A stretch of DNA of 64,000 nucleotides, from contig NZ_JAMZGF010000011.1 of assembly GCF_024158915.1 (NCBI RefSeq), positions 42,499 through 106,498 of the forward strand. Direction: 5' to 3'. Positions within the stretch are counted from its first letter, which is position 1. Every line of letters begins with the position of its first letter. Source of the DNA: Chryseobacterium sp. S0630 (lineage in GTDB: Bacteria > Bacteroidota > Bacteroidia > Flavobacteriales > Weeksellaceae). The notes beneath the pieces are model-generated. The model was not told the origin of the DNA. It did not search any database and saw only the letters and a program-made list of their open reading frames with translations. Shown here in pieces: positions 35,080 through 43,985 of the stretch. Made by a program: the position numbers and the translations under genes.

Positions 35080-35631
35080 TTACCAATTCGCTACAATGTC
35101 GTTAAATATCTTATTAATAATTCTATCTGTTACCAGTTTTACCTGCTGGTCTTCGATCTGACTTAGGGATACATCACTGTTGAAAGCAGCTTCATCAGAG
35201 TATGTTCTGTCAAAACTTGCATCCGGATGAATTTTATTTTCATAATGTACCTTTACTGTAATCGTAAGTTTATTCTGTGCCTGCTGAATCACTCCTCCAG
35301 AAGGGTTGGTCTGGGTATTGGAACTGATGGTGGTAGGGGTAATGGAATAGTCAGTAATTTCTCCTTCTATCAGGATATCCGGATTTTCTTTTGTTCCTTT
35401 CAAAGTGGTTCTCTGAAGGAATCTGTTTTGTATTGCTGTAGAAAACTGTTGGGATAATGCAGGGTTTACAAGAGGTGCATTATTGGGAAATTCATTAATC
35501 TGAACTGTTTTCTCGTCTGTAAGGGACGATCCCGTAAAGCTGTAGCATGAATTTAAAACTCCCAGCAATGCAAAAAGCATTCCCGTTAACAGTGATTGTT
35601 TCAAGCTGATATTGTTAATTTTAAAGTTCAT
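35080..35631 (-). CDS. LptE-family lipoprotein, 183 aa
   Basis: Putative outer-membrane lipoprotein of the LPS assembly machinery (LptE/DUF-type in Bacteroidota). The signal peptide ends at lipobox VLNSC, after MNFKINNISLKQSLLTGMLF. The mature part has LSQQFSTAIQNRFLQRTTL, DILIEGEITDYSITPT and KIFNDIVANW, the usual pattern of this family. Longer in-frame starts up to 35694 exist, but they add a non-signal sequence, so ATG 35631 is chosen; it overlaps the upstream gene's end by 11 nt. Coupled to its neighbours on both sides. Confidence 0.8.
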   Translation of the reverse strand: MNFKINNISLKQSLLTGMLFALLGVLNSCYSFTGSSLTDEKTVQINEFPNNAPLVNPALSQQFSTAIQNRFLQRTTLKGTKENPDILIEGEITDYSITPTTISSNTQTNPSGGVIQQAQNKLTITVKVHYENKIHPDASFDRTYSDEAAFNSDVSLSQIEDQQVKLVTDRIINKIFNDIVANW

Positions 35632-36325
35632 TTTTAGATCCGATTTCAATAATTTCATCATATTCAATTTGTTGAATAGCATCTTCATAAGCAAAATAAT
35701 TTGCTGTGTATAAGAATGGTAAGGTAAGAAAAATTCCTATCCCACAAGCAATAATACCAATCTGGGACAAAATACTCACTACCAATGAGAAAAGAAAAAT
35801 TGACAATAGATTTCCTTTGCTCATTATTTTTGAAATATTCCAGGCTTCTTTTACTTCTTTGATTCCTTTAAGACTGATTAATGGTATGATATAAAAACCT
35901 TTTAATACAAAGTAATATATCGCGCCAATCAATAAAAACATATAGGGAAACCCAAAAAATGCTACCATTGGATTGGGTTCATTACCCTCAGATAATGCAC
36001 CTGATATACCCAGCACAGCAAATAAAGGAATGTAAAGCAATAAAACACCACCAAAAACAATTAACTGCAACATAAAATAAGGCATGAAGTCTTTGAAATC
36101 AAAAATATCTCCAGGACTTGCCGGCTGATTTCTGTTCAACCTTTGAAGGTATTTGTATAAATTACCCATTGCAAGCAGTCCGCAGAACGGAATAATAGAC
36201 ATCACAAAGCATACTAAAAATGCTACAAAAATATTCCCGAAATCTTTCTTTAAAAGTTCGAAACCTTTGTTAATGTATTCTCCGAGCTTAAAATTGATCG
36301 GCTTAGGTGTTAAATTGACTTTCAT
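35621..36325 (-). CDS. Multi-pass membrane protein of unknown function, 234 aa
   Basis: About six hydrophobic segments (first NIFVAFLVCFVMSIIPFCGL, later MFLLIGAIYYFVLKGFYIIP and LLSIFLFSLVVSILSQIGII). The middle helix pair resembles small integral proteins with a repeated KGI-EV-EAW-ISK segment (LKGIKEVKEAWNISKIMSKG). It has no signal peptide and no catalytic motif, and no family is named. It starts 13 bp after the sigma-54 regulator gene and its end overlaps the LptE-like gene, so it belongs to the same run. Confidence 0.7.
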   Translation of the reverse strand: MKVNLTPKPINFKLGEYINKGFELLKKDFGNIFVAFLVCFVMSIIPFCGLLAMGNLYKYLQRLNRNQPASPGDIFDFKDFMPYFMLQLIVFGGVLLLYIPLFAVLGISGALSEGNEPNPMVAFFGFPYMFLLIGAIYYFVLKGFYIIPLISLKGIKEVKEAWNISKIMSKGNLLSIFLFSLVVSILSQIGIIACGIGIFLTLPFLYTANYFAYEDAIQQIEYDEIIEIGSKNEL

Positions 36326-36338
36326 TATTTATGTTTTG

Positions 36339-37628
36339 CTAATCTTCCAGGTTATATTGTTTTATTTTTCTGTATAAAGTTCTTTGTGAAATTCCAAGCT
36401 CATCTGCAGCTCTGTTTCTACGTCCTTTATGCTTCTCCAAAGCTTTGATAATCAAATCTTTTTCATTATTCTGAAGAGAGAGTGATTCTGGTCTGTTTTC
36501 TTCTATTTCAATATCTTCTATATCTTCATAGCTGTCCTCAGGCGTCGAAATAATCGTAGGAGTCTGCACTGCCGGAGTATCATTATTATTATCAAAATAT
36601 AACAAAGATCCGGAGTTCACCTGTGGCTGACTTTCAGGAGTATAGATTCTGTTGATCAGGTTTTTCTCATGGTTGCTAAGATCTGATGTTCCTCTGTTCT
36701 TGATCAGTTCCGAAGTTAAGGATTTTAAATCATTAATATCATTCCTCATATCGAATAGAATTTTATACATGATTTCTCTTTCACTTCCGAAATCGCTCTG
36801 TTTTGGAGTGCTTTGAGTATTGACAACCATTGGAAGATGTGTTTCCATAGGAATATACTCGGCAAGCTTCTCAGCTGTGATATTTCTGTTCCTTTCCACA
36901 ACGGTCATCTGCTCTACTAAATTTCTTAGCTGGCGGACGTTACCCGGGAAGGAATAACTTTCTATGTAATGAACAGCGCTTTGCTCCAGTTCCAGTTCCG
37001 GCATTCTGTATTTTTCTGCAAAGTCTATTGCAAATTTTCTGAATAGCAAATGGATATCTCCTTTTCTTTCTCTCAAAGGCGGCATATCAATCTGCACGGT
37101 ATTCAAACGGTAATACAAATCCTCACGGAATCTTCCGTCATGGATGGCTTTCATCATATTAACGTTGGTAGCAGCCACAATTCTCACATTGGTCTTCTGT
37201 ACCTGTGAAGAACCTACTTTCATAAATTCACCACTTTCCAGCACTCTTAAAAGACGAACCTGAGTTTGTAGAGGAAGTTCTCCTACCTCATCCAAAAAGA
37301 TGGTTCCTCCGTCTGCTACTTCAAAATATCCTTTTCTTGTAGCTGTAGCCCCTGTAAAAGCTCCTTTTTCGTGTCCGAATAATTCAGAGTCTATAGTTCC
37401 TTCCGGAATTGCTCCACAGTTTACAACAATATAAGGCTGATGTTTTCTTCTGGATTCTGAATGAATGATTTTCGGAATAAATTCTTTCCCTACTCCACTT
37501 TCTCCAATCACCAATACAGAGATATCTGTAGGTGCCACCTGGATAGATTTTTCGAGGGCACGATTGAGTGCAGGAAAGTTTCCGATAATTCCGAAACGGT
37601 TTTTTATGTTTTGTAGCTCGTTGCTCAT
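36339..37628 (-). CDS. Sigma-54-dependent transcriptional activator (AAA+, no receiver)
   Basis: Enhancer-binding protein, 429 aa. AAA+ domain from about residue 12: Walker A GESGVGKE (42-49), sigma-54-contacting loop GAFTGA (89-94), Walker B GGTIFLDEVGELPL, and FREDLYYRLNTV with the arginine-finger region PPLRERKGDI. A linker of about 110 residues precedes the Fis-type HTH at the end (ALEKHKGRRNRAADELGIS, TLYRKIKQYNLED). It has no N-terminal receiver or sensor domain. In flavobacteria this gene commonly sits with miaB and lptE. Its targets are not evident; no -24/-12 promoter was spotted in the window. Confidence 0.94.
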   Translation of the reverse strand: MSNELQNIKNRFGIIGNFPALNRALEKSIQVAPTDISVLVIGESGVGKEFIPKIIHSESRRKHQPYIVVNCGAIPEGTIDSELFGHEKGAFTGATATRKGYFEVADGGTIFLDEVGELPLQTQVRLLRVLESGEFMKVGSSQVQKTNVRIVAATNVNMMKAIHDGRFREDLYYRLNTVQIDMPPLRERKGDIHLLFRKFAIDFAEKYRMPELELEQSAVHYIESYSFPGNVRQLRNLVEQMTVVERNRNITAEKLAEYIPMETHLPMVVNTQSTPKQSDFGSEREIMYKILFDMRNDINDLKSLTSELIKNRGTSDLSNHEKNLINRIYTPESQPQVNSGSLLYFDNNNDTPAVQTPTIISTPEDSYEDIEDIEIEENRPESLSLQNNEKDLIIKALEKHKGRRNRAADELGISQRTLYRKIKQYNLED

Positions 37629-37664
37629 AAGTAAATTTTTGATTATTGACTGAATGTTAATCTT

Positions 37665-38462
37665 CTACAGCTCTTCAATTTCTTTTCTGTAGACTTTGTT
37701 AAAGTGATGAGTGTAGACATCTTTCATGGTCTTTCCTTCATCATACGTTTGTAAGGCTAACATTTTTAAATCCAAATAATCTTTGTTTCTGATCTTAGAA
37801 ACTTTACTTTTAAAGTATATATTCTCAGCAAAGTCGTACTCTTTGCTTTGTTTTTCAAAATTTTCCAGGGCTCTGTCATATCTTCCCAGCTCGAAATAGG
37901 TAACTCCCAGCTGATAATGATCAAACATTCCCTTCACATAACCTCTGGTAGCCAGAAGTCTTTCTATAATCCCTGCGGCTTTTTCTTTCTGTCCTAAAGC
38001 ACTGTAGGACATAGCTCTTACTACGTCCAGATTATAGTCCCCGTTTTGAGATCTTCCTAAGTCTCCGGGCTCATATTTTTTTAACCATTCTAAATCCTGA
38101 ATTGCTCCTTTATAGTCTCTTAAGAACTGAAACTTCGTCCAGCCTCTGTAACCAAGGTGCATTTTGGGGTCTAAAGCAACCGCTTTATCCATTAAAATTT
38201 TCCAGGTTACGAAATCTCCGTTTTTAAGATATGGAACTGCTTTTTCCATATAAGCATGGGAGAAATCGGGACACAATTCAATGGCTTTATCAAAGCCTTC
38301 CTGAGATTCTGCGAACCCCTGTAAATCTGAAGCCCAGTTGTATAACTCACACGCTTTTTTACAGTTCTCACCCTCTACTGCATTACAGTTGACCTGTGCA
38401 ATAGTATTGGTGTAAACGATAAGTAACAAAAAGCTAAGGTAATACCTCTGAAACTTTTCCAT
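37665..38462 (-). CDS. Secreted tetratricopeptide-repeat protein, about 265 aa
   Basis: Exported TPR protein of unknown partner. The N-terminus is a signal peptide (MEKFQRYYLSFLLLIVYTNTIAQ), with two Met choices (residues 1 and 3 of the longer ORF; 38462 or 38468). The mature part has four cysteines near its start (NCNAVEGENCKKAC and LC). TPR units then follow across about residues 60-230 (AYMEKAVPYLKNGDF, GYRGWTKFQFLRDYKGAIQD, YQLGVTYFELGRYDRALENF). Its start overlaps the upstream TonB-C-like gene, giving translational coupling. Confidence 0.75.
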   Translation of the reverse strand: MEKFQRYYLSFLLLIVYTNTIAQVNCNAVEGENCKKACELYNWASDLQGFAESQEGFDKAIELCPDFSHAYMEKAVPYLKNGDFVTWKILMDKAVALDPKMHLGYRGWTKFQFLRDYKGAIQDLEWLKKYEPGDLGRSQNGDYNLDVVRAMSYSALGQKEKAAGIIERLLATRGYVKGMFDHYQLGVTYFELGRYDRALENFEKQSKEYDFAENIYFKSKVSKIRNKDYLDLKMLALQTYDEGKTMKDVYTHHFNKVYRKEIEEL

Positions 38463-38952
38463 TTTCAATTTTATAGGTTAAATACTGATAATAATCTACT
38501 TTTAAACCTTTTATCTCTTTCGGCATCCAGCCATTGAGTGATTTTGTAAACTGCAGCAGTTTATTTTCCAATTCTTCATCCAGTACAGAATCTTTCAGAT
38601 CCGGGCTCATATGCTGTAATCTGAAGAGACCTGTCTTTCCTTCACAATTTACTAAAAATCTCACGGTAATATAGCCGTTGATCTTTTTTTCAGAATATAT
38701 ATTTTCTTTTTTAAGTTTTTCAGTGATCGCAATCTTTTCACCCTTATAGCTAAATTCCTTTGAACCCTGATAATACTGAAAACTGAAATGTCCCCATTTT
38801 TCTGAGCCACACTTCTTAAAATCAGCATTATCCAATTTCGCATCGAATTTGATATCTCCTACGGTTGCAGGATATTTTTTTACATTTTTTTCTGTCTGGC
38901 TAAATACCATAGCAAACGAAAGCATTGCAAAAAGATAAACTGCTTTGATCAC
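38434..38952 (-). CDS. Secreted TonB C-terminal-domain-like protein, 172 aa
   Basis: Signal peptide of about 19 residues (MIKAVYLFAMLSFAMVFSQ). The C-terminal half has the TonB C-terminal pattern: NGYITVRFLVNCEGKTGLFRL, a helix with ENKLLQF, then LNGWMPKEIKGLKVDYYQYL. The W-P-G-x-x-V-D-Y pattern is shared with two other secreted proteins here (40484 and 41433). It lacks the TM anchor and Pro-rich linker of real TonB. It starts 3 bp after miaB. The role is not known. Confidence 0.65.
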   Translation of the reverse strand: MIKAVYLFAMLSFAMVFSQTEKNVKKYPATVGDIKFDAKLDNADFKKCGSEKWGHFSFQYYQGSKEFSYKGEKIAITEKLKKENIYSEKKINGYITVRFLVNCEGKTGLFRLQHMSPDLKDSVLDEELENKLLQFTKSLNGWMPKEIKGLKVDYYQYLTYKIENGKVSEVLP

Positions 38953-38955
38953 TGC

Positions 38956-40398
38956 TTAATTTTGTTCTACTGTTCTCCCTAAAAGTGTGCCTTGTGTATT
39001 GTCATGTACAAAAACGTTCACAATGTCACCTATTTTCTGTCCTTCCAGTTTATCGAAAACACATACAGCATTCTGAGAGTTTCTTCCTTTCCATTGGTTT
39101 TTGTTCTTCTTGGAAATTCCTTCAATCAGCACCTCATGTACTCTGCCTACATAAGATTTCATTCTTTGGTTTGAAAGCTCACCCTGAAGAGCAATAACCT
39201 CAGCAAGACGTCTCTGTTTCACATCAGCCGGAATATTGTCTTCCATTTTCTTGTGAGCCGGTGTTCCCGGTCTTTCTGAGTAGGCAAACATATAACCGTA
39301 GTCATATTCTACTTCTCTCATCAAGCTTAAGGTATCCTGGTGATCTTCTTCAGATTCATTACAGAATCCAACGATCATATCCTGAGAGAATGCTACTTCC
39401 GGAACAATTTCCTTGGCTTTTCTGATCAGATCAAGGTATTCTTCACGGGTATGCTGTCTGTTCATCGCTTCAAGCATATTATTGCTTCCGCTTTGTACAG
39501 GAAGGTGAACATATTTACAGATGTTGTGATGCTTTGCCATCATTTTGAATACATCCAGACTCATATCCTGAGGATTTGAAGTAGAGAATCTGATTCTCAG
39601 TTCCGGAACGGCTTTAGCCACTAAATCAAGAAGCTGAGCAAAATTAACGGCTGTTGCTTTCTGCATTTCAGAAGCTTTGGCAAAGTCTTTTTTAGGACCT
39701 CCTCCATACCAAAGGTAAGAGTCTACGTTTTGGCCTAAAAGGGTAATTTCTTTATATCCGTTATTGGCAAGGTCTTTACACTCTTCAATAATAGAGTGTG
39801 GATCACGGCTTCTTTCTCTTCCTCTTGTAAAAGGAACTACACAGAATGTACACATATTATCGCAACCTCTGGTAATGGTAACAAATGCGGTAACACCGTT
39901 TCCTCCTAAACGAACAGGATTGATATCTGCATAAGTTTCTTCTTTGGAAAGAATTACGTTAATCGCATCTCTTCCATCATCGGTTTCTTTTAAAAGATTT
40001 GGTAAGTCTCTGTAGGCATCCGGACCTACAACAAGATCAACCAATTGCTCTTCTTCTAAAAACTTGGTTTTCAGCCTTTCCGCCATACATCCCAGAACTC
40101 CTACCGTCATATTCGGTCTTTCTTTTTTCAGATTTTTGAACTGAGAAAGACGCATTCTTACCGTCTGTTCAGCTTTTTCTCGGATGGAACATGTATTTAA
40201 AAGAATCAAATCGGCTTCTTCAACTTTCATCGTTGTATTATAGCCTTGTTCATTAAGAATGGATGCAACAATTTCAGAGTCAGAGAAATTCATCTGACAA
40301 CCATAGCTTTCTAAAAACAGTTTTTTAGAGTTCTCCGGTCTTTCTGCAATAGCAAAAGCTTCGCCCTGTTTTGTTTCGTCTATATATTTTTCCTGCAC
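38956..40398 (-). CDS. miaB: tRNA-2-methylthio-N6-dimethylallyladenosine synthase
   Basis: Radical SAM methylthiotransferase that thiomethylates A37 of tRNAs; 480 aa, usual size. The N-terminal UPF0004 domain has cluster cysteines 34 (ESYGCQMN), 70 and 104. The radical SAM motif CDNMCTFC holds Cys179, 183 and 186. A C-terminal TRAM domain (about 405-475) is seen. It is the first gene of a run of seven minus-strand genes ending at 32964, with a TATCTTTG -7 box about 50 bp upstream. Confidence 0.97.
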   Translation of the reverse strand: MQEKYIDETKQGEAFAIAERPENSKKLFLESYGCQMNFSDSEIVASILNEQGYNTTMKVEEADLILLNTCSIREKAEQTVRMRLSQFKNLKKERPNMTVGVLGCMAERLKTKFLEEEQLVDLVVGPDAYRDLPNLLKETDDGRDAINVILSKEETYADINPVRLGGNGVTAFVTITRGCDNMCTFCVVPFTRGRERSRDPHSIIEECKDLANNGYKEITLLGQNVDSYLWYGGGPKKDFAKASEMQKATAVNFAQLLDLVAKAVPELRIRFSTSNPQDMSLDVFKMMAKHHNICKYVHLPVQSGSNNMLEAMNRQHTREEYLDLIRKAKEIVPEVAFSQDMIVGFCNESEEDHQDTLSLMREVEYDYGYMFAYSERPGTPAHKKMEDNIPADVKQRRLAEVIALQGELSNQRMKSYVGRVHEVLIEGISKKNKNQWKGRNSQNAVCVFDKLEGQKIGDIVNVFVHDNTQGTLLGRTVEQN

Positions 40399-40447
40399 GA
40401 TAATCGATTTAAGGCCCGCAATTTTAAATTACGAACAAATAAGTTTG

Positions 40448-40455
40448 CAAAGATA
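40448..40455 (-). promoter_or_regulatory. -7 box of the miaB operon
   Basis: TATCTTTG (TAnnTTTG) on the minus strand, 50 bp upstream of the miaB ATG. No clear TTG at -33. Confidence 0.5.
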
Positions 40456-40483
40456 CAAAATATTGTGACAGAATGTCAGGAGA

Positions 40484-41263
40484 TTATCTGTATCTGTTAT
40501 CATGGAAATTTTGATCCATTATTTTATCCTGATCTTCCAAATCTTTCTGAAGATCAAATTGTTGAAAAATCGGTTGGCTAATTTTAGCTCTCATTGGAAT
40601 ATTATTAAATGTAGCAGGATTCCATTTTCCTTTTATTCTAGATAGACTATTGATGATATCTTTCTTTTCATAGTCAAAAAAATCACCTTCAATATTGAAA
40701 TCCTCCATTTCGCCATTCTCATTGACAACAAATGTCAACAAGGCTCTTTTGTCCTCGTTTTTCTTTACGAATCTTTCAAAAATAGACTTAACCTCAAATC
40801 CAAAAGCTTTTATTCCTTTTTTAAAAGTTGGGCCTTTCTTTTCGTTTTTACTTGGATCATCTTTGGAATTAACTAAATAAAAAGGATTTATTTCAATTTT
40901 GGCAATTGCTCCCATAAATTTCCCGTTCACTTTTGCCGGCATCCATTTTTTGAGATGGGGAATAATTTTACGGCTGAAATCAAATGCACATTTATTTTTT
41001 TGAATATTTACAGTGTCAAAATCTTTAACATAATTGATGGTTGAATTTTCAAACACAAGAATCTGTACACTATACCGTTCTTCACTTTTTTCACAAGGCA
41101 GCAGCTTTTGTTCTTTAACAACCTTTACCATTTCCTTATTTAATTGATTCAACCCACCAGCATAAAAGTCTTGGTCATAAGGATATTTATCCAAAACTTC
41201 ATTTTGAGCAAAAATTAATTTTGTTGTAAAGAAAGTGATGAGCAACAAAAATTTCTTAATCAT
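40484..41263 (-). CDS. Secreted protein with two TonB-C-like modules, 259 aa
   Basis: Signal peptide of about 19 residues (MIKKFLLLITFFTTKLIFAQ). Two similar halves follow. The first (about 50-130) ends in SRKIIPHLKKWMPAKVNGKF and the second (about 155-240) in SLSRIKGKWNPATFNNIPMR. Both carry the conserved W-x-P-A and basic region of the TonB C-terminal fold. The C-terminal tail is charged (DLQKDLEDQDKIMDQNF). It is distant from miaB (50 bp beyond its promoter) and likely transcribed alone. Function unknown; the fold is inferred from motifs. Confidence 0.65.
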   Translation of the reverse strand: MIKKFLLLITFFTTKLIFAQNEVLDKYPYDQDFYAGGLNQLNKEMVKVVKEQKLLPCEKSEERYSVQILVFENSTINYVKDFDTVNIQKNKCAFDFSRKIIPHLKKWMPAKVNGKFMGAIAKIEINPFYLVNSKDDPSKNEKKGPTFKKGIKAFGFEVKSIFERFVKKNEDKRALLTFVVNENGEMEDFNIEGDFFDYEKKDIINSLSRIKGKWNPATFNNIPMRAKISQPIFQQFDLQKDLEDQDKIMDQNFHDNRYR

Positions 41264-41432
41264 GATTATAGGTATTGTTAACAGAACTGATTTTTATTTA
41301 TTGTTGTACAATCAACTGAAACTCCTTTTTTGGATAATGGTTTCCATTTGATTTTTATTTTTTCCAGAGCTTATTTTATCCCTTTAATAAATATCTCCCT
41401 GCATTTAAATTTTGAAAAGAAAACCTTTATAT

Positions 41433-41915
41433 CTAATCGATATCCACAGACATTGAAGAGAAGTTCATTTTAACTTTAATCTGTGAAGCTACAGGCTGTC
41501 CGCCACAAGAGGCCGGAGTCCAGTTTTTCTTTATTCTTCTTACTACATATTGCATATCATCAAAAAAAACTTCACTGTTCTGTACTTTGGGCATTCCTTT
41601 CACATCTACTACTTTTCCTTTAGCATCAAGCACTAAGGTAAATGTAAAATCACCTGTAAGAGCATAGAAATCAGAATTCAGGTATGCATACATATATTTG
41701 TTTAGGATTTCTTTATAAGCCGCAACACCTCCTTCATAGGCCGCAGGTTTAAAATCATTACATTTTACAGCCACCTGCATAAAAGGTTCTTTGATGTCTA
41801 TTTTCAGAACATTTTTATTACTCTCCCTGATAAAAGAATCATCCCGCTCTTCCTGATCCTGTGCAAACGAAAAATTAACTGCACATAAAGCCAAAAATAA
41901 AAGTATTGTTCTCAT
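41433..41915 (-). CDS. Secreted TonB-C-like protein, 160 aa
   Basis: Starts at ATG 41915, since MRTILLFLALCAVNFSFAQ is a clean signal peptide and a longer in-frame ORF adds only a non-signal sequence. The mature part has NDFKPAAYEGGVAAYKEILN, DFTFTLVLDAKGKVVDVKGM and IKKNWTPASCGGQPVASQIK. This is the typical TonB C-terminal pattern without membrane anchor. It is the third of three such genes in this stretch. A TACCTTTG -7 box lies 23 bp upstream. Function unknown. Confidence 0.7.
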   Translation of the reverse strand: MRTILLFLALCAVNFSFAQDQEERDDSFIRESNKNVLKIDIKEPFMQVAVKCNDFKPAAYEGGVAAYKEILNKYMYAYLNSDFYALTGDFTFTLVLDAKGKVVDVKGMPKVQNSEVFFDDMQYVVRRIKKNWTPASCGGQPVASQIKVKMNFSSMSVDID

Positions 41916-41937
41916 AATTTTGTTTACAAATAATAAA

Positions 41938-41945
41938 CAAAGGTA
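41938..41945 (-). promoter_or_regulatory. -7 box of the 41433-41915 gene
   Basis: TACCTTTG (TAnnTTTG) on the minus strand. A TTTG lies 24 nt further upstream (41970-41973), a little far from the ideal 19. Confidence 0.5.
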
Positions 41946-41965
41946 AATATTTAGCTTATTTATAA

Positions 41966-41997
41966 AAAACAAAACTTCACGCAAAGCATGAAGTTTT
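41966..41997 (-). terminator. Intrinsic terminator of the pyruvate oxidase gene
   Basis: Stem AAAACTTCATGC / GCGTGAAGTTTT (12 bp, one wobble) with a 3-base loop and a TTTTGTTTTTT tail on the minus strand. Confidence 0.75.
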
Positions 41998-42051
41998 AGA
42001 ATTTAAATATTATGAATTCAAAGCAAGTTTTGAATTCATTGCTTCTTAATC

Positions 42052-43785
42052 TTATAGCAGACCCTTAATGTGTTTATAATTACTTTTTACAGTTTCAAAA
42101 ACCTCATCCATTTTACCACCAAGCATCAACTGAGCCATAGACTTGGTCATTCCCATAATCTGGTCAAATTCAATCTTAGGAGGAAGAGCCAGCGCATTAG
42201 GATTGGTGAAAATATTCAGAAGATAAGGTCCGTTGTGATCCAGACATTCTTTGATAGCACTTTCTACATCTTCCGGAAGATGAACGTTTTTTCCCGGATA
42301 GCCCATAGCGTGTGCAACCATTGCAAAATCCGGGTTAATCATATCTGTTTCATTATCCGGCATTCCGCCAACTTCCATTTCCAGTTTTACCATTCCCAAC
42401 GTTCTGTTGTTGAAAACAATTAGTTTCACAGGAAGCTTATACTGAAAAATAGTAGCCATATCTCCTAACAGCATAGATAATCCTCCGTCTCCACACATGG
42501 CAATCACCTGTTTCCCAGGATGAGCTAAAGCTGCTCCGATAGCCATTGGCATTGCGTTCGCCATTGATCCGTGATTGAATGAACCCAGCATTTTCCTTTC
42601 GCCTGTTCCTGTAATAAATCTTGCTCCCCAAACACAGCACATTCCGGTATCAACCGTAAAAATCGCGTCATGCTTAGCAAGTTTATCCAACGTGTGCGCC
42701 ACATATTCCGGCTGAATAGCATTCTCTTTTCCAGAATCTTTAACATACTCCAACTGGTTTTCTTTCACTTTATCATAAAATGCCAGCTGCTCGTTCAGGA
42801 AATGAACATCTGTTTTTTCTTCCAGTAAGGGCAGTAGTGCTTTAATGGTTTCTTTGACATCTCCAGCAAGTCCTAACTCTAATTTTGCTCTTCTTCCTAA
42901 TCTTTCAGGACTTTCATCAATCTGGACAATTTTATTCTTTACAGGCATGAATTTCTGATAGGGAAAATCCGTCCCCAGAAGAATGACGAGATCAGCTTCG
43001 TGCATGGCGTGATACGCCGAAGGAAATCCTAACAATCCTGTAAGTCCTACTTCATTAGGATTATTGGGTTGGATAGCCATTTTTCCCCTAAATGAATATC
43101 CTACGGGCGCTTTTAACAGATTAGACAAAGCAATCACCTCATCACGGGCTTCAGCTGCTCCTATTCCACAATACAGTGTTACCTTTTTGCTTTTATTTAT
43201 AAGTCCCGATAAGCTTTTTAGTTCATTATCAGATGGTCTTATCACAGGATTGGTTTTAAAGATTTGAGTGGAGGTAGAGCCTTCTTCAGCATCCAGTTCA
43301 GAAACGTCTCCCGGAAGTCCTATCACCGCAACTCCTTTTTTGGAAATTGCATGTTGAATAGCAGTCTGTACCGTTCTTTGTACCTGCTCTGGCCGGGTAA
43401 TCATTTGATTATAGTAACTACAGTCGTCAAACAGTTTTATCGTATTGGTTTCCTGAAAGTAGTCCATTCCCATTTCGTCGCTTGGAATCGTGGAAGCAAT
43501 CACCAACATGGGGACATGAGAACGATGCGCTTCATAAACTCCGTTAATCAGATGGACATGCCCAGGGCCACAGCTTCCGGCACACACTGCCAAACCATCA
43601 AGCTCAGCTTCTGCAGCAGCAGCATAAGCTCCTACTTCTTCATGCCTTACATGAATCCACTGAATACTGCTTTTTTTGACCGCAATATTCAAATGGTTGA
43701 GACTATCGCCGGTTACTGCATAAATTCTTTTCACATTGGCATTTTCGAGCATTTCAACAATCTGCTCTGCGATGTTTTTTGCCAT
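42052..43785 (-). CDS. Thiamine-diphosphate-dependent pyruvate oxidase / dehydrogenase (PoxB type)
   Basis: Converts pyruvate to acetate and CO2 (quinone-linked in E. coli PoxB, 572 aa); 577 aa here. The PYR domain has the activating Glu in HVRHEEVGAYAAAAEA, and SCGPGHVHLINGVYEA follows. A central FAD/Rossmann domain spans about 190-340. The PP domain carries the ThDP motif GDGGLSMLLGDMATIFQYKLPVKLIVFNN (two parts, about residues 425-455), where GDG starts the metal/ThDP site. It has no signal sequence. The gene is isolated: a terminator follows, and a 254-bp repeat-containing spacer lies upstream. Related acetolactate-synthase-like enzymes are the main alternative, but the HVR-EE region favours PoxB. 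Confidence 0.88.
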   Translation of the reverse strand: MAKNIAEQIVEMLENANVKRIYAVTGDSLNHLNIAVKKSSIQWIHVRHEEVGAYAAAAEAELDGLAVCAGSCGPGHVHLINGVYEAHRSHVPMLVIASTIPSDEMGMDYFQETNTIKLFDDCSYYNQMITRPEQVQRTVQTAIQHAISKKGVAVIGLPGDVSELDAEEGSTSTQIFKTNPVIRPSDNELKSLSGLINKSKKVTLYCGIGAAEARDEVIALSNLLKAPVGYSFRGKMAIQPNNPNEVGLTGLLGFPSAYHAMHEADLVILLGTDFPYQKFMPVKNKIVQIDESPERLGRRAKLELGLAGDVKETIKALLPLLEEKTDVHFLNEQLAFYDKVKENQLEYVKDSGKENAIQPEYVAHTLDKLAKHDAIFTVDTGMCCVWGARFITGTGERKMLGSFNHGSMANAMPMAIGAALAHPGKQVIAMCGDGGLSMLLGDMATIFQYKLPVKLIVFNNRTLGMVKLEMEVGGMPDNETDMINPDFAMVAHAMGYPGKNVHLPEDVESAIKECLDHNGPYLLNIFTNPNALALPPKIEFDQIMGMTKSMAQLMLGGKMDEVFETVKSNYKHIKGLL

Positions 43786-43940
43786 AATTACTCTGTTTTG
43801 GTGGTTGTTTTTGGGTGAAAATAGTACTTGAAAAGGATAATAATCTTCCTATTTCTATCAAATTTAGCTAATAAAGTTGAGACTCCATCTCTCATTCAAT
43901 GTTAAAAACTTGTAATTTAATTTTGAATTCTTTTTCTATT

Positions 43941-43975
43941 TAAACCTCACAGGTTTTGAAAACCTGTGAGGTTTA
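43941..43975. repeat. 35-bp near-perfect palindrome (17-bp arms)
   Basis: TAAACCTCACAGGTTTT (43941-43957), one central G, then AAAACCTGTGAGGTTTA (43959-43975). The arms are perfectly complementary. It lies in the 254-bp spacer between poxB and lysA, next to but separate from the lysA terminator. This kind of repeat is widespread between genes in Bacteroidota. Confidence 0.75.
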
Positions 43976-43985
43976 GGTCTCCAGC

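Noticed and set aside
43786..43940. Thiamine riboswitch before the thiamine-dependent pyruvate oxidase
   Set aside because: No THI-box core (CTGAGA..GGGG pattern) is seen in the spacer; enzyme cofactor use alone does not imply a riboswitch.
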